A DNA stretch of 56,530 nt from Methanobrevibacter sp. (GCF_017431965.1 NZ_JAFRKB010000058.1:1-56530), one strand, 5' to 3'. Counted from the first letter of the stretch, positions 1 through 10,809 are shown. A program made the numbers and translations. The notes: a model not told the origin generated them from the letters alone.

Positions 1-141
1 AAGAATTTCTTTAGGAGCGTTAGCAGCAACAACTACAAGTTGGCCTTTTCCTAATTTTAAAGATTGAATTGATTTTTCAGAGCCTAAAGTCACATCACCA
101 GTGTCAACAGCTACCCTGATTCCTCTATCTACGTCCATCAT
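1..141 (-). CDS. rpl30e: Ribosomal protein L30e-like, partial (3' part outside window)
   Basis: About the first 46 residues of an L30e-family protein are visible; the rest runs off the left edge. The reading frame begins with two adjacent Met codons (ATG at 141 and 138) and continues through DVDRGIRVAVDTG and KSIQSLKLGKG, a typical L30e N-terminus. A GGAGG ribosome binding site at 146-150 lies 4 bases from the first ATG and 7 from the second, so the second may be the true start. The gene follows rpoA2 by a few bases. An L30e gene after rpoA2, before the S12/S7 ribosomal genes, is a standard archaeal arrangement, which supports the call. L30e binds kink-turn RNA in the large subunit. Confidence 0.8.
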   Translation of the reverse strand, partial: MMDVDRGIRVAVDTGDVTLGSEKSIQSLKLGKGQLVVVAANAPKEIL

Positions 142-149
142 CTAGCCTC

Positions 150-1340
150 CTATTCATTTTTATAATCCATTTTGACACCGACAGAACCGGTACCAAGAGG
201 TATTGGTTGTCCAATAATAATATTTTCGATGATACCTGTTAAATCATCCACTTCTCCGCGAATACTTGCGCGAAGCAAATGTTTACCAGTTTCTTCAAAA
301 GCTGCACGAGCTAAAACACTTGATTTTTCACCACTAATACCATGTCTTCCAATGGATTTTACAACACCTTCTGAAGTCATGATATCCGCAACTAACATAA
401 TATGTCTTACGTCTACACTAAGACCCTGTTCTGAGAGAGTATTTTGAGCTTCGTTAATAATAGATTGACGAGCTGCTTCGATTCCCAAAACTTCGCCGAT
501 TTCGTGAATATTGTTGGTAGTGGTTCTCACATGGTCAATACCTTCCATGTCAAGGATTTCCTTAAGGTTTGATCCTTCGGTATGGATAATCCATTCATCA
601 TCACGACGAATAATTACTTTTCCAATACCTTTAATACCACTAATCTGCAAATCACGAACTTTATCTGCTAAAAGACGAAGTTCCCTAATTTCAAATTTAG
701 GTTCAGATTTGGAATCGGTTTTTCCTGATGGAATAATAATTTCATCATTATTAATAACAGCTTTCTTGAAAGCCTTTTCAACAATAGCATTAATTTCTTC
801 ACGATTAAGTCTTTTTTCCTCAATCTTTTTGCTGTCTAAAGTTGCTTCAACTTCCATAGTACCATAATTTAAATTGAAATCGGAAAGAATGTCGTTGATT
901 GTACTTTTACCAATTTTATTGGCTAAAGTTCTAACAAACTCTTCATCATCACGTCTTTCTTCATCAAAATAAATGTCCATTGTTGGAGTAGCAATCTCTT
1001 TTCTTGCATCAACAATCTCAATAAGTCTTGGAAGACCTAATGTTACGTTTAACTCAGTTACCCCTGCATAGTGAAAAGTACGCATAGTCATCTGAGTACC
1101 CGGTTCACCTACAGATTGAGCAGCTACTGTTCCAACAGCCTCTCCAGCTTCAACGTGAGCTCGGTCATAGGCATGTTTAAGCTTGATGATAAGTTGTCTT
1201 AATTCATCATCAGTCAAATCATTTTTGATGCAAGCTTTGGCTAAATCTTCGATATAACTATCTGGAAACTCAATGTTAAGGTCTTCAGTTTCGTTAATTT
1301 CTGCAATCATATCATTTATTTTAATTATAATATCATCCAT
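150..1340 (-). CDS. rpoA2: DNA-directed RNA polymerase subunit A''
   Basis: This is the C-terminal third of the archaeal counterpart of bacterial beta-prime, encoded as a separate 396-residue polypeptide, the usual length for archaeal A''. Visible landmarks are the trigger-loop region near residues 65-105 ([19 protein letters not shown] then MRTFHYAGV) and the C-terminal jaw/clamp part with [20 protein letters not shown]. It pairs with A' to form the active-site half of the core enzyme. The start is ATG at 1340, 8 bases after the rpoA1 stop, so the two are translated from one transcript. I see no truncation. Confidence 0.97.
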   Translation of the reverse strand: MDDIIIKINDMIAEINETEDLNIEFPDSYIEDLAKACIKNDLTDDELRQLIIKLKHAYDRAHVEAGEAVGTVAAQSVGEPGTQMTMRTFHYAGVTELNVTLGLPRLIEIVDARKEIATPTMDIYFDEERRDDEEFVRTLANKIGKSTINDILSDFNLNYGTMEVEATLDSKKIEEKRLNREEINAIVEKAFKKAVINNDEIIIPSGKTDSKSEPKFEIRELRLLADKVRDLQISGIKGIGKVIIRRDDEWIIHTEGSNLKEILDMEGIDHVRTTTNNIHEIGEVLGIEAARQSIINEAQNTLSEQGLSVDVRHIMLVADIMTSEGVVKSIGRHGISGEKSSVLARAAFEETGKHLLRASIRGEVDDLTGIIENIIIGQPIPLGTGSVGVKMDYKNE

Positions 1341-1348
1341 AGTTACAC

Positions 1349-4300
1349 CTACTTACCTTCTACTCCACTTCCCATTCTGATTTCGTCAATAAGTTTATTT
1401 AAATCAGCTGGTTTACCAAAGTCAGATTTTGCTGGGTCTACACCATCTTCACCAAACATGGTTTGGATGACATTGCCCTGATTGTCTGTAACAAGTCCAG
1501 ATGGTTTAACTTGTAAATCTTGAAGCGCATTTACGAGTCTTCTTTGCATGTAACCGGATTGTGCTGTACGAATCGCGGTATCTACAAGACCTTCTCTTCC
1601 TCCCATTGCGTGGAAGAAGAATTCGATTGGGTCAAGACCGGATTTATAACTTGAGTGTACAAATCCTTTAGCTTTAGCCCCTAACTCACCTTTTTTGAAG
1701 TGAGGTAAGGTTCTGTTCAAGTATCCTCTTTCGATACGTCCACCCCTAACCGCTTGTTGTCCTACACAAGCAGTAATCTGAGTAAGGTTCAACATGGATG
1801 CCCTTGCACCGGTACGTGCCATTACTACAGAGTGGTTTTCAACAGCCATCACATGCTCATATGGGTCATCATCAGATTGCTTACCCATGGTAAGGTAGTT
1901 TTCTGCAATTTGACCGGACATGTCCCTAGCTTCCCCGAGAACTTGCATGATTTTCATCTCTAAAGTCTCTTCTAGACTCCTACCAGGCAAAGCTTGGAGA
2001 TATCCTTCTTCATATGATTCTACAAGTTTATCTACTTCAGCCATCTTGTTATCTAAGTGCTCATTAATACGGTCTTGTGCTTCTGAAGGAATTTCTTCAT
2101 CATTTAATGAAGTTGTAATTCCAGTTTTCATGATTCCACAAATCGCAAGGTCAGTGGATCTGTCTAAGAATTCTTTAGCTCTTCCAGGGCCATATTCTTT
2201 AACGATTTTATCTAAGATTTTACCTGAGAATGAACCATAAGCTGATTCATCAATTACCCCTTGAGTCAATATACCGTTTTTGATTACAACAGTAGCGTCC
2301 TCAATTGGGAAAACTGCAGGACATTTTGAAATCTCAGCACTATAAGATAAGTTTAAGTCATTAGGTAACAATAATGAGAACAATTCTTTACCAGTCCATT
2401 TTTCTCCTTTATCCTTATAGATAAATGATTCTTCACTATAATCAGGATCATATTTTAAAATCCATTGACCTGATTTGAATTCAGGTATTTTCAAGTGGGA
2501 TTTACGGATGATTTGGAGAGCGTCTTCCTCTGAAAATTCCACACCATCCCTGGTTAAAAGGTATGCTCCTGAAATGTGGTCGTGAATAGCACCGATAATC
2601 GGTCCACCGAACCTTGGAGACAAGATGTGCTCTTGCACACGCATTAATGATTTAGCTTCTGCACGGGATTCGTCAGTTTGGAAAACGTGCATGTTCATTT
2701 CGTCTCCATCAAAGTCTGCATTGTATGGCGGACATACACAGAGGTTAAGTCTGAATGTTTTGTAAGGAAGTACCCTTACTTCGTGTGCCATCATACTCAT
2801 TCTGTGCAAGGATGGTTGACGATTGAATAAAACCATATCTCCATCTTTCAAGTGTCTTTCAATAATGAAACCTGGTTCTAATTGTTCAAGAATTAATTCT
2901 TTGGTTTCTTCTGTACGTACTCTGATTTTTCTGCCGTCGTTTCTGATTACATAGTTTGCACCAGGGTGTATGTCAGGACCGTTTTGGATGTATTTTTTCA
3001 TCTCTTCAATGTTCCATTCATTTACATAAACTGGTACGGTTACTTCTTTTGCAATCATTTCAGGTACACCGACCTCATTAATACTTATGTTAGGGTCCGG
3101 TGAGATTACCGTACGTGCAGAGAAGTTTACACGTTTACCGGAAAGGTTGGATCTGAATCTTCCTTCTTTTCCTTTTAACCTTTGAGTTAAGGTTTTGAGT
3201 GGTCTTCCTGACCTGTGTCTTGCAGGAGGTACACCACTGGCTTCATTGTCAAAGTATGTGGTAACGTGGTATTGTAATAATTCCCATAAGTCTTCAACGA
3301 TTAATTGTGGAGCTCCCGCTTCCATATTTTCAAGTAAACGTTGGTTAATACGTAAAATATCTACAAGTTTGTGAGTTAAGTCATCCTCAGACCTTTCACC
3401 AGTATCCAAGGTGATTGAAGGCCTTACAGTTACAGGAGGAACAGGAAGTACGGTTAATACCAACCATTCAGGTCTTGCAACTTCAGGGTTAACTCCTAAA
3501 ATGAATGAATCTTCATCACTGATATTTTCAAGTCTTTCCCTTACTTCGGAAGGAGTTAATTTGTAGTCTCCTTGGCGAATGGTAACAGGTTTATCTAAAA
3601 GAATAGGTTCCTGTACTAATTCCTGCAAGTATTGTTTGATATAGTCTTCAATGCGTTTTTTGAATTCTCTTTGAATTTTTTCTTCGGATTTTTCTTCAAA
3701 CTCTTCAACAAGACTTGCTTTTTCCTCATTCAATTTTTTAATTTCTTCATCTAAAGCAGAAATTTCTTCACTTGAGTCAACTTCACCTTCTTCGCCGTCT
3801 TCTGATTCTTCAGGATTTTCAAGTGAATTGATTTTGTCCAAAGCCTTATCAATCTTATTGTCAATTTTTTGAATCTTTTTCTCTTGCTCGTCTTCAATGT
3901 CAGAAACTACCCTTTCATGAATCTTTTGGATATCATCTGAATTTTTAGTTTCGATAAGGTCATAGCTTGCTTCAATGTCAGCTAATGATTTGTTTTTCTT
4001 ACAGTGAGGACAAAGCAATTTAGGATCGATATATTTGAATTGAGGTTTTTCTTCAGTTTCATCCCTTTCCCAGTATGCTTCAGTATATAACTGGTCTAGA
4101 ATTTGTAATAGTATATCTTCCCTATCAGCATCATCTAAATCATCTTCTTCAGGATAGATTTCCTTCATGATTTTATCAACGATTTCATTCTGTTTGGCTT
4201 CAGGCATTTCAACTTTTTTAGTATCCGCTTGTAATTTTTTCAAGAGATCCGCAATGCTTTCCTTGTTTTCCATTGCTTCTGTAATTTTTTCAGTGTATTC

Positions 4301-4642
4301 TTCCAATTCATCTTCAGATAAAAGAACACGACCGCAGTTATTACAAGTTGAACGTAAAATTTTATGAATCACATCACCAAAACCAATGTGAATAACAGGT
4401 CTTGCAAGTTCAATACTTCCGAAATGTCCTTGACAGTCCCCACCTCTGAAACCGCAAGTTCTACAAACTAAACTTGGGTCAATAACACCTAAACGAGGAT
4501 CCATTAAACCTTTTTCAATAGGAAAACCGTCATCCTCATAGGTATCAGGAGTTTCAACAGTTACAACAGACATTTCACGAATGTCCTCAGGAGACATTAG
4601 CCCAAAATTTATTTGCTCAATTTTTTTAATAAAACCTTTCAT
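1349..4642 (-). CDS. rpoA1: DNA-directed RNA polymerase subunit A' with large clamp insertion
   Basis: This is the N-terminal two-thirds of the beta-prime homologue. The metal-binding catalytic motif NADFDGD is at residues 641-647, followed by EMNMHVFQ. A first zinc site is visible at C60, C63, C70, H73. A second pair, C100/C103, is separated from its likely partners C211/C214 by about 107 residues. Residues roughly 110-200 and 230-345 are very rich in Glu, Asp and Lys and predict helices or coiled coil. They make the protein 1,097 residues, against about 860-910 for A' in most archaea I know. The core downstream is intact ([38 protein letters not shown]). The insertion has no splicing motifs, so it is not an intein. 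The start is ATG at 4642 in the rpoB1-rpoA1-rpoA2 operon. Confidence 0.97.
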   Translation of the reverse strand: MKGFIKKIEQINFGLMSPEDIREMSVVTVETPDTYEDDGFPIEKGLMDPRLGVIDPSLVCRTCGFRGGDCQGHFGSIELARPVIHIGFGDVIHKILRSTCNNCGRVLLSEDELEEYTEKITEAMENKESIADLLKKLQADTKKVEMPEAKQNEIVDKIMKEIYPEEDDLDDADREDILLQILDQLYTEAYWERDETEEKPQFKYIDPKLLCPHCKKNKSLADIEASYDLIETKNSDDIQKIHERVVSDIEDEQEKKIQKIDNKIDKALDKINSLENPEESEDGEEGEVDSSEEISALDEEIKKLNEEKASLVEEFEEKSEEKIQREFKKRIEDYIKQYLQELVQEPILLDKPVTIRQGDYKLTPSEVRERLENISDEDSFILGVNPEVARPEWLVLTVLPVPPVTVRPSITLDTGERSEDDLTHKLVDILRINQRLLENMEAGAPQLIVEDLWELLQYHVTTYFDNEASGVPPARHRSGRPLKTLTQRLKGKEGRFRSNLSGKRVNFSARTVISPDPNISINEVGVPEMIAKEVTVPVYVNEWNIEEMKKYIQNGPDIHPGANYVIRNDGRKIRVRTEETKELILEQLEPGFIIERHLKDGDMVLFNRQPSLHRMSMMAHEVRVLPYKTFRLNLCVCPPYNADFDGDEMNMHVFQTDESRAEAKSLMRVQEHILSPRFGGPIIGAIHDHISGAYLLTRDGVEFSEEDALQIIRKSHLKIPEFKSGQWILKYDPDYSEESFIYKDKGEKWTGKELFSLLLPNDLNLSYSAEISKCPAVFPIEDATVVIKNGILTQGVIDESAYGSFSGKILDKIVKEYGPGRAKEFLDRSTDLAICGIMKTGITTSLNDEEIPSEAQDRINEHLDNKMAEVDKLVESYEEGYLQALPGRSLEETLEMKIMQVLGEARDMSGQIAENYLTMGKQSDDDPYEHVMAVENHSVVMARTGARASMLNLTQITACVGQQAVRGGRIERGYLNRTLPHFKKGELGAKAKGFVHSSYKSGLDPIEFFFHAMGGREGLVDTAIRTAQSGYMQRRLVNALQDLQVKPSGLVTDNQGNVIQTMFGEDGVDPAKSDFGKPADLNKLIDEIRMGSGVEGK

Positions 4643-4667
4643 GTGTTGGCTCCTTATATCAATTTAA

Positions 4668-6482
4668 TTATGCTTTGTCTCCTAAAACTAATTTAGGGAA
4701 AATACATAAACTCTTAAGTTCGTCTAATAATAATTTAAATGCGTATGAAATTTCAACAGGATATGTTTCTACATCTCCACAGATTGGACAGTATTTTTTA
4801 TTTTTATTTTTATCGAATACTGCTAACATACCACAGTTTTCACAGACAATTGCTTCATATTTGTCTGATTCATCAAGCAATCTTTCTTTTAAAGTTAATG
4901 CTGCACCGTGTGCAATAAGACAGTCTCTTTCCATTTCTCCAAATCTTAAACCACCTTCACGTGCCCTACCTTCAGTAGGTTGACGTGTAAGCACTTGTAC
5001 TGGACCTCTGGAACGAGCATAAACTTTATCAGTAGTCATGTGGTGTAATTTTTGGTAATATGCCACTCCGACAAATATTTCAGCATCCAATCTTTCACCG
5101 GTTACTCCGCTGTATAGGGATTCGCATCCTGCAGATTCAAATCCATTATCGAGAAGTTGCTGTTTGATTTCAGTTTCCAAATCTTTGTTGAATGGAGTCG
5201 CATCTACTCTTTCACCTTCAAGACAGCCTGCTTTACCTGCAACCATCTCAAGTACCTGTCCAATGGACATCCTGGATGGAATCGCGTGAGGGTTAACTAT
5301 CAAATCAGGAACAACACCGAATTCTGTAAATGGAATATCTTCAGGGGACAATATCAAACCGACAACCCCTTTCTGACCGTGCCTTGATGCAAATTTATCA
5401 CCAAATTCAGGTTGTCTGGTGTCTCTTACTCTGATTTTTGCTAATCTTGAACCTTCAACAGTTTCTGATAAGAGAACTGCATCGACAATACCTTTTTCTC
5501 CGTGTCTTACAGTTACGGAAGTTTCTCTTCTTCTATCAGCAACAGTACCGAAATCTTCTTCTAAGAATCTTGGAGGTGAAGTTTTACCTATCAATACATC
5601 ACCTGATTTGACTTCGGATTCCGGATTGACAACACCGTCATCGTCAAGGTTTCTGTAAGCCTCTTCTGATCTGTATCCTTTAATATTTTTGTCAGGCACT
5701 TCAAATTTGTCTACCTGTCCACCAGCATATCTTTTTTCTGAAGTGTCATAAGCCCTGAAGAAAGAAGACCTGGCTAAACCTCTTTCAAGAGCTCCTTTGT
5801 TGATAACCATTGCGTCTTCCATGTTGTATCCTTCATAAGACATTAATGCTACAACAAAGTTTTGACCGGATGGTCTTAAGTCATAATTAGTTGAATCGAT
5901 AATACGTGTTTTAACAATAGGAGTTTGCGGATGGTGTAGCAAGTGTGCTCTGGTATCGGTACGCAATGCATAGTTTGAAACGTATAAACCTAAAGCCTGT
6001 TTTGTCATTCCCGCTTCCATAGTATTCCTTGGAGAGGAATTATGATCAGAGAATGGAATAATTCCTGCACAGATACCTAACATGGTAGCAGGGTCAATTT
6101 CTAAGTGAGTGTGCTCATCATCTTCGCCATCCAAGTCAGCCAAAGACATTGCAATGTAGGAATTTTCCTCTTCTTCAGCATCCAAATATTCGATTAGACC
6201 GCCTTCGATTAAATCATCCCATTTTAATTTGCCTTTTGCAACTTTATCCAAATGTTCCTCTCTAAGAAGAGGAACGCCTTCTTTAACTATAATCAATGGC
6301 CTTCTTGCTCTACCTGGATCATTAAATATATAAATTTCATTATTGTCTTCGTAATAAGTAATATTCATTTCATGGGAGATTTCGCCATTTCTTCTTTTTT
6401 CTCTCATTTCTTGTGTAAACTCAACTGGATTTTCACAAGCTCCGAGAAGTTCACCATTTATATAAATTTTACACTTTTGCAA
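4668..6482 (-). CDS. rpoB1: DNA-directed RNA polymerase subunit B'
   Basis: This is the C-terminal half of the beta homologue, a separate gene in methanogens. Visible parts are [18 protein letters not shown], the catalytic-side segment [26 protein letters not shown], and the C-terminal zinc ribbon CENCG ... YCPICGD. The frame can open at a TTG at 6503, overlapping rpoB2. I prefer the TTG at 6482 because an AAGGGGGT ribosome binding site lies a suitable distance before it and would be inside the longer version. Both candidate starts are TTG. The length (about 604 residues) fits archaeal B'. It sits between rpoB2 and rpoA1 in one operon. Confidence 0.95.
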   Translation of the reverse strand: MQKCKIYINGELLGACENPVEFTQEMREKRRNGEISHEMNITYYEDNNEIYIFNDPGRARRPLIIVKEGVPLLREEHLDKVAKGKLKWDDLIEGGLIEYLDAEEEENSYIAMSLADLDGEDDEHTHLEIDPATMLGICAGIIPFSDHNSSPRNTMEAGMTKQALGLYVSNYALRTDTRAHLLHHPQTPIVKTRIIDSTNYDLRPSGQNFVVALMSYEGYNMEDAMVINKGALERGLARSSFFRAYDTSEKRYAGGQVDKFEVPDKNIKGYRSEEAYRNLDDDGVVNPESEVKSGDVLIGKTSPPRFLEEDFGTVADRRRETSVTVRHGEKGIVDAVLLSETVEGSRLAKIRVRDTRQPEFGDKFASRHGQKGVVGLILSPEDIPFTEFGVVPDLIVNPHAIPSRMSIGQVLEMVAGKAGCLEGERVDATPFNKDLETEIKQQLLDNGFESAGCESLYSGVTGERLDAEIFVGVAYYQKLHHMTTDKVYARSRGPVQVLTRQPTEGRAREGGLRFGEMERDCLIAHGAALTLKERLLDESDKYEAIVCENCGMLAVFDKNKNKKYCPICGDVETYPVEISYAFKLLLDELKSLCIFPKLVLGDKA

Positions 6483-6495
6483 AAAATTTACCCCC

Positions 6496-8040
6496 TTATT
6501 CAATCAATACACCCATGCTTTCAATGATATCTTTAATTTCTTGTTCATCAGAACCTTCAGAAATATTACACATTAAAGCTAAATTCTTTACCAAACCACA
6601 GTTAGGTCCCTCAGGAGTTTCGTTCGGACATATTTTACCAAACTGAGTTGGATGCAAATCTCTTGCTTCAAAGTGAGGTTGGCTTCTAGTCAATGGAGAT
6701 ACAACACGTCTCAAGTGAGAAAGTGTACCCATGTAACTTGTTCTATCTAATAACTGGCTAACACCAGCTCTTCCACCTACCCAGTTACCTGTTGCAATAG
6801 CATGCTTAATGTTTTCAGTTAAAACATCACTACGTACAGCCTGCTTAATAGAAAGTTCTTTTCCACGAGAAAGACTTCTTTCAAGTTGGTAACTCATATC
6901 TCTAGTTAAATTAGTGAAAGCCACTCTGAATAAATCTTCCATCAAATCTCCAGATACTCTGAGTCTTTTGTTAGTGTAATGGTCCTTATCATGAGGTTCT
7001 CTTTTTTGTTCGATAACTTCCAATAACATCTCTGTCATTTCAGCTAAGTAGATAGCTTTATCATAACATCTTTCTGGTTCAACACCCATATGAGGTAATA
7101 AGTAACGGTTAATTACATCGGTAGCACGTTTTGTACGGTAATCGGTAGGCATGTTTTTAGCTACTCTGTTACCAATGTATTTAATGGCTGCATTTTGCAT
7201 ATATTCCCTTCTTTCTTCAATACTCATGCCATCCATTTCATTTTGGTCTAATTTTAGGGAATCGAGTGAAACCTGAATATCGTCTGCAACCATCATCTGG
7301 AAGTTGTTGTCATCAGAAATCGCTTCGATAATTTCTTGGTCTGTAGCCAATCCAAGAGCTCTTAACAATATTACTAATGGAATTTCACCCGGAAGGTATG
7401 GGAATGAAATTCTCAAGAAAACACCATTTTTACGTGGTTTTTTATATTCCAAAGTAATTCTAGCCCTGAAACCACTTTTGATTGAAGTAACGACAGCTTT
7501 TGCATGTCTGTCTTCAACTTCATCCAAACGTTCAAGGATGATTTTGTTTGGAGCAATTTCTTCCATTGTAACAACAGCCCTTTCGGAACCGTTTACAATG
7601 AAGTAACCTCCTAAATCTTGAGGGTCTTCATGTTTTTCAATTAATTCTTCAGCAGTAAGACCGTTAAGATGGCAAATATCTGATTTGAGCATTACCGGCA
7701 ATTCGCCAATGTATACTTCTTCTAAAGGATTGTCTTCCCCTTCTTCATTTAATGCCATTTCAAGATACATATCTGCGGAATAATTTAAATTTCTAAGTCT
7801 TGCTTCAGTTGGGTCGATAATGCTACTTGACCCATCTGCCTCTTTATTAGATGGTTTTTCAATACGAACTTTACCAGTTTTTAAAGTGTATTTTCCGTCA
7901 TCCAATGTAATAGGGTCAGTAATATCAATAATATTCTGAATCCTATTATTCACAAAGTCATTATATGATTTAATGTGGTGATCCACTAAATCATACTTAT
8001 CGAAAAATGCATCAACTAATTTCCAATTATTCTCTGTCAT
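6496..8040 (-). CDS. rpoB2: DNA-directed RNA polymerase subunit B''
   Basis: This is the N-terminal half of the beta homologue (protrusion, lobe and fork region). Recognisable segments are [15 protein letters not shown], the fork-loop part [25 protein letters not shown], and [25 protein letters not shown] near the C-terminus, where the split from B' falls as in other methanogens. The open frame extends upstream to 8070. The ATG at 8040 (MTENNWKL) is the likely start because GGAGG is placed 7 bases before it. It is the first large gene after rpoH and is separated from it by a 240-base leader, unlike the tight spacing of the rest of the operon. Confidence 0.96.
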   Translation of the reverse strand: MTENNWKLVDAFFDKYDLVDHHIKSYNDFVNNRIQNIIDITDPITLDDGKYTLKTGKVRIEKPSNKEADGSSSIIDPTEARLRNLNYSADMYLEMALNEEGEDNPLEEVYIGELPVMLKSDICHLNGLTAEELIEKHEDPQDLGGYFIVNGSERAVVTMEEIAPNKIILERLDEVEDRHAKAVVTSIKSGFRARITLEYKKPRKNGVFLRISFPYLPGEIPLVILLRALGLATDQEIIEAISDDNNFQMMVADDIQVSLDSLKLDQNEMDGMSIEERREYMQNAAIKYIGNRVAKNMPTDYRTKRATDVINRYLLPHMGVEPERCYDKAIYLAEMTEMLLEVIEQKREPHDKDHYTNKRLRVSGDLMEDLFRVAFTNLTRDMSYQLERSLSRGKELSIKQAVRSDVLTENIKHAIATGNWVGGRAGVSQLLDRTSYMGTLSHLRRVVSPLTRSQPHFEARDLHPTQFGKICPNETPEGPNCGLVKNLALMCNISEGSDEQEIKDIIESMGVLIE

Positions 8041-8280
8041 GGACTTCCTCCAGCATTTACGTAAACGCAATAAAAATAATTAACTAAATAAAAATAAACA
8101 TAAGATAGGCGAAAACCTAACAATTAATTCATTTAATCATTATTCTTAATTTACTCATAACTATCTCCTATAAGATAATTCCTCTCAAACTAAGTTAAAT
8201 TTATTATAATGAATTTCTAAAAAACAAAAAACACAGAAATTATATAATTAAATTTCACTACTCTAAAATTATATTAAATA
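8041..8280 (-). promoter_or_regulatory. Long leader between rpoH and rpoB2
   Basis: This 240-base AT-rich gap is the only long spacer in the polymerase operon. Read on the minus strand it has a TATA-like element at about 8239-8250. A transcript could start near 8217 and run about 175 bases before the rpoB2 ATG. Within it are a strong ribosome binding site plus a nine-codon ORF (8129-8158) and a weak 4-bp stem at 8106-8119. This suggests a second promoter and perhaps leader-based control of rpoB2 (inference). Confidence 0.45.
8129..8158 (-). CDS. Nine-codon leader ORF upstream of rpoB2
   Basis: This is ATG then eight sense codons and TGA, encoding MSKLRIMIK. AGGAG at 8165-8169 is 6 bases before the ATG, which is as good a ribosome binding site as those of the polymerase genes nearby. 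It is far too short for an ordinary gene, and its stop lies about 88 bases before the rpoB2 start. It may be a leader peptide, or a chance occurrence in AT-rich DNA. Conservation across related genomes would decide. I know of no described family for it. Confidence 0.35.
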   Translation of the reverse strand: MSKLRIMIK

Positions 8281-8514
8281 TTAATCTTCCACTATCCTAT
8301 ATGTAACAAACACACCAGCAGTCTGACTTTCACGAGTAATTCTTAAAACATCTCCAGGTTTAGCGCCAATAGCTTTTACTACCGGGTCTTCTGATCTAAT
8401 TCTTGGAAGGTCTTTAAAATCATACTCAACATCACTAAATTCATCAGCAATTTCATCTTCGGTCATGATTTCATGTGTTGGTACAAGCATATGTTCTTGG
8501 ATATCAATTCTCAA
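8281..8514 (-). CDS. rpoH: DNA-directed RNA polymerase subunit H (Rpb5-like)
   Basis: A 77-residue protein that matches the archaeal H subunit, which corresponds to the C-terminal domain of eukaryotic Rpb5. Features include the opening EHMLVPTHEIMT and the conserved second half with DLPRIRSEDPVVKAIGAKPGD, RITRESQTAG and the VTYRIV end. It begins with TTG at 8514, supported by GGAGG placed 7 bases upstream; no ATG is available nearby. It is the first gene of the polymerase operon and follows a TATA-like stretch between it and tRNA-Lys. Confidence 0.95.
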   Translation of the reverse strand: MRIDIQEHMLVPTHEIMTEDEIADEFSDVEYDFKDLPRIRSEDPVVKAIGAKPGDVLRITRESQTAGVFVTYRIVED

Positions 8515-8539
8515 ATTTTTTCCTCCAGATAGAAAAGTT

Positions 8540-8552
8540 AAAATATAAAATT
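8540..8552 (-). promoter_or_regulatory. TATA-like element for rpoH
   Basis: On the minus strand this reads AATTTTATATTTTAA, an A/T block 26-38 bases before the TTG start and just outside tRNA-Lys. It would place transcription start a few bases before the GGAGG ribosome binding site. The match is by eye only. Confidence 0.35.
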
Positions 8553-8557
8553 AGAAA

Positions 8558-8631
<74 letters not shown>

Positions 8632-8666
8632 ATATGACATATACACATACTATTTAGCATTTGAAG

Positions 8667-8738
8667 CGCCCTGGCCGGGATTTGAACCCGAGTCGCGGGC
8701 TCGACAGGCCCACATGATAGCCCCTACACCACCAGGGC
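8667..8738 (-). tRNA. tRNA-Asp (GUC)
   Basis: A 72-base cloverleaf. The acceptor GCCCTGG pairs with CCAGGGC and the discriminator is G. The anticodon loop CTGTCGA gives GUC. No intron, no CCA. A TATA element at 8792-8800 on the minus strand, about 55 bases upstream, is the likely promoter for Asp and Lys. Confidence 0.95.
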
Positions 8739-8791
8739 AGAAATACTTAAACAGTATCATGTAACGTACTAACAATACTCTGAAATTTATC

Positions 8792-8800
8792 ATATATAAA
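8792..8800 (-). promoter_or_regulatory. TATA element for tRNA-Asp/Lys
   Basis: TTTATATAT on the minus strand lies about 54 bases before the tRNA-Asp 5' end. That allows a TSS near 8768 and a 5' leader of about 30 bases for RNase P removal. The same spacing is seen for tRNA-Pro and tRNA-Thr here. Confidence 0.45.
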
Positions 8801-8866
8801 TGTTTTGGAAAAATCCAATATTTTCTAAAAAATGACATATTATGATAAATAAATAAAGTAATGAAA

Positions 8867-8940
<74 letters not shown>

Positions 8941-8944
8941 AAAA

Positions 8945-9019
<75 letters not shown>

Positions 9020-9069
9020 ATATACCACACTGTATGTAAATAACATACTAATAATAATCTATGTATTCT

Positions 9070-9080
9070 TATATATAAAT
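9070..9080 (-). promoter_or_regulatory. TATA element for tRNA-Pro/Tyr
   Basis: ATTTATATAT on the minus strand lies about 52 bases upstream of the tRNA-Pro 5' end, consistent with a promoter driving the Pro-Tyr pair. Confidence 0.45.
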
Positions 9081-9135
9081 TTTACTATGATATATAAAAT
9101 ACTATCAAAAAATGAATATAGAAACATAAATTAAA

Positions 9136-9209
<74 letters not shown>

Positions 9210-9292
9210 TTAGCTCTATATTATAGAACAATATAAAATATGTTAAAGGTACTTTAAATACTTTACTATAAAACACTAAAATCAACTAAAAT

Positions 9293-9302
9293 GTTTAAAT
9301 AG
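9293..9302 (+). promoter_or_regulatory. TATA element of thiM; near-leaderless transcript
   Basis: GTTTAAATAG is centred about 28 bases before the thiM ATG. The usual 25-27 base offset puts the transcript start within a few bases of the start codon, and no ribosome binding site precedes it. thiM is therefore probably translated from a leaderless or almost leaderless mRNA. Confidence 0.45.
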
Positions 9303-9325
9303 TACATCATTTATAATTAATAATC

Positions 9326-10192
9326 ATGATAAATAGTGAAAAAGAATTATTGGAAAAAATTGATGACACATTAACTCAAATCAAAACAAAAAATCCATTA
9401 ACACACTGCATAACCAATTCAGTGACAATAAACGACTGTGCAAATGCAGTACTTGCAATTGGCGGGTCACCATTCATGGCAGAAGATGCAGAAGAACTTG
9501 AAGAAGTGGTGACAATAGCAGACGTGCTAGTGATAAATATTGGTAAATTAAGCAAAGAGCAGATTAATTCCATGAATATAAGCGCCAAAGTTGCAAACGA
9601 TACAAACACTCCAATTGTACTTGACCCCGTTGGAGTAGGAGTAACCCAACTTAGAAACAAAACAACACTTGATTTAATAAACAATTACAAAATAACAGCA
9701 ATCCGCGGAAACATCAGTGAAATAAAAGCAATAGCCAAATTGATTGGAGTAATTGATGAAAATAATGCTGCAAAAGGTGTTGACGTAAATATTGATGATA
9801 TAATTACTGAAGAAAACCTGCATGCAAACGGCGAAATAATAAAAGAGGTTGCACTCAAGCTAGATACAACTATCCTTGCAAGCGGACCAATCGACATATT
9901 AAGTGACGGTGAAACCACAATTGCTATTGACAATGGCGATGACATGATGCCTCTAATTACAGGAAGCGGATGCATGTTATCTTCAATTGTTGGAAGCTGT
10001 GTTGGAGGATCCAGCCCATTGGAAGGAAGTCTGGTGGCAATTCTTGCAATGAATCTTGCGGGTGAAAAAGCAAGAGCAAAAGTAGATGAAAAAGATGAAG
10101 GAACAGGTTCATTTAGAGCATATTTAATCGATTACCTTTACAAAACTAATGCGGATAGCTTAGTTAATGAATCAAACATTAAGATATTATGA
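9326..10192 (+). CDS. thiM: Hydroxyethylthiazole kinase
   Basis: A 288-residue ribokinase-fold enzyme that phosphorylates 4-methyl-5-(2-hydroxyethyl)thiazole in thiamine salvage. Family marks include the N-terminal PLTHCITNSVTINDCAN, the segment GGSPFMAEDAEE, LDPVGVGVTQLRN, RGNISE, and the ATP/anion-hole motif ITGSGCMLSS with its catalytic Cys. The next gene, thiE, starts 4 bases before this stop (ATGA-type overlap), so the two thiamine steps are coupled. It is divergent from the tRNA cluster. I saw no TPP riboswitch upstream; the gap from the TATA box to the ATG is too short for one. Confidence 0.95.
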   Translation: MINSEKELLEKIDDTLTQIKTKNPLTHCITNSVTINDCANAVLAIGGSPFMAEDAEELEEVVTIADVLVINIGKLSKEQINSMNISAKVANDTNTPIVLDPVGVGVTQLRNKTTLDLINNYKITAIRGNISEIKAIAKLIGVIDENNAAKGVDVNIDDIITEENLHANGEIIKEVALKLDTTILASGPIDILSDGETTIAIDNGDDMMPLITGSGCMLSSIVGSCVGGSSPLEGSLVAILAMNLAGEKARAKVDEKDEGTGSFRAYLIDYLYKTNADSLVNESNIKIL

Positions 10193-10809
10193 ATAAAATA
10201 GATTTATCCCTTTATTTGGTAACTGACAACAGCGACGATGAGGAAAAATTCCTCAACACCATTGAAGAAGCAATCAAAGGTGGAGTTAGCGTAGTTCAAA
10301 TCAGAGAAAAAACTGCAGACACTTTGGACTTTTATAATTTAGCCCTAAAGGTTAAGGAAATTACAACAAAATACAATATCCCCTTAATAATTAATGATAG
10401 GGTGGATGTTGCACTTGCCATCGATGCTGACGGGGTTCATGTCGGCCAATCCGACATGCCATGTGACGTTACAAGAAAATTGATTGGACCCGATAAGATA
10501 TTGGGCGTTTCGGCAGCTACAATTGATGAAGCAAAAAAAGCTGAAAGTGATGGTGCGGATTATATTGGAACCGGAGCCGTTTTTCCAACATCAACTAAAG
10601 ATGATGCTCCTTCCGTTACAAAACAAGAGCTAAAAGAAATTGTTGAATCAATAAATATACCAGTCGTTGCAATTGGAGGAATCAATCTGGAAAATGCTTG
10701 TGAACTGATAGACACTGGAATTGCAGGACTATCTGTTGTAAGTGCGATAATGAGCTCTGATAATCCTAAAAAATCATCCGAAGAGCTATTGAAAATATTT
10801 AATAATTAA
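10189..10809 (+). CDS. thiE: Thiamine-phosphate synthase
   Basis: A 206-residue TIM-barrel enzyme that joins thiazole phosphate and HMP pyrophosphate to make thiamine monophosphate. It shows the family opening LYLVTDNSDDEEKFL, VSVVQIREKTAD (pyrophosphate binding), NDRVDVALAIDADGVHVGQSDMP, GADYIGTGAVFPTSTK, and VAIGGINLENA. Its ATG overlaps the thiM stop, so it has no promoter of its own. Full length for the family. Confidence 0.95.
   Translation: MNKIDLSLYLVTDNSDDEEKFLNTIEEAIKGGVSVVQIREKTADTLDFYNLALKVKEITTKYNIPLIINDRVDVALAIDADGVHVGQSDMPCDVTRKLIGPDKILGVSAATIDEAKKAESDGADYIGTGAVFPTSTKDDAPSVTKQELKEIVESINIPVVAIGGINLENACELIDTGIAGLSVVSAIMSSDNPKKSSEELLKIFNN

Noticed and set aside
1349-4642. Intein in RpoA1
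   Set aside because: The extra length is charged helix-like sequence in the clamp with no N-terminal Cys/Ser block, no dodecapeptide motif and no HN-C/S/T end.
9210-9325. TPP riboswitch ahead of thiM
   Set aside because: The distance from TATA box to ATG leaves almost no 5' leader, and I see no THI-box sequence.
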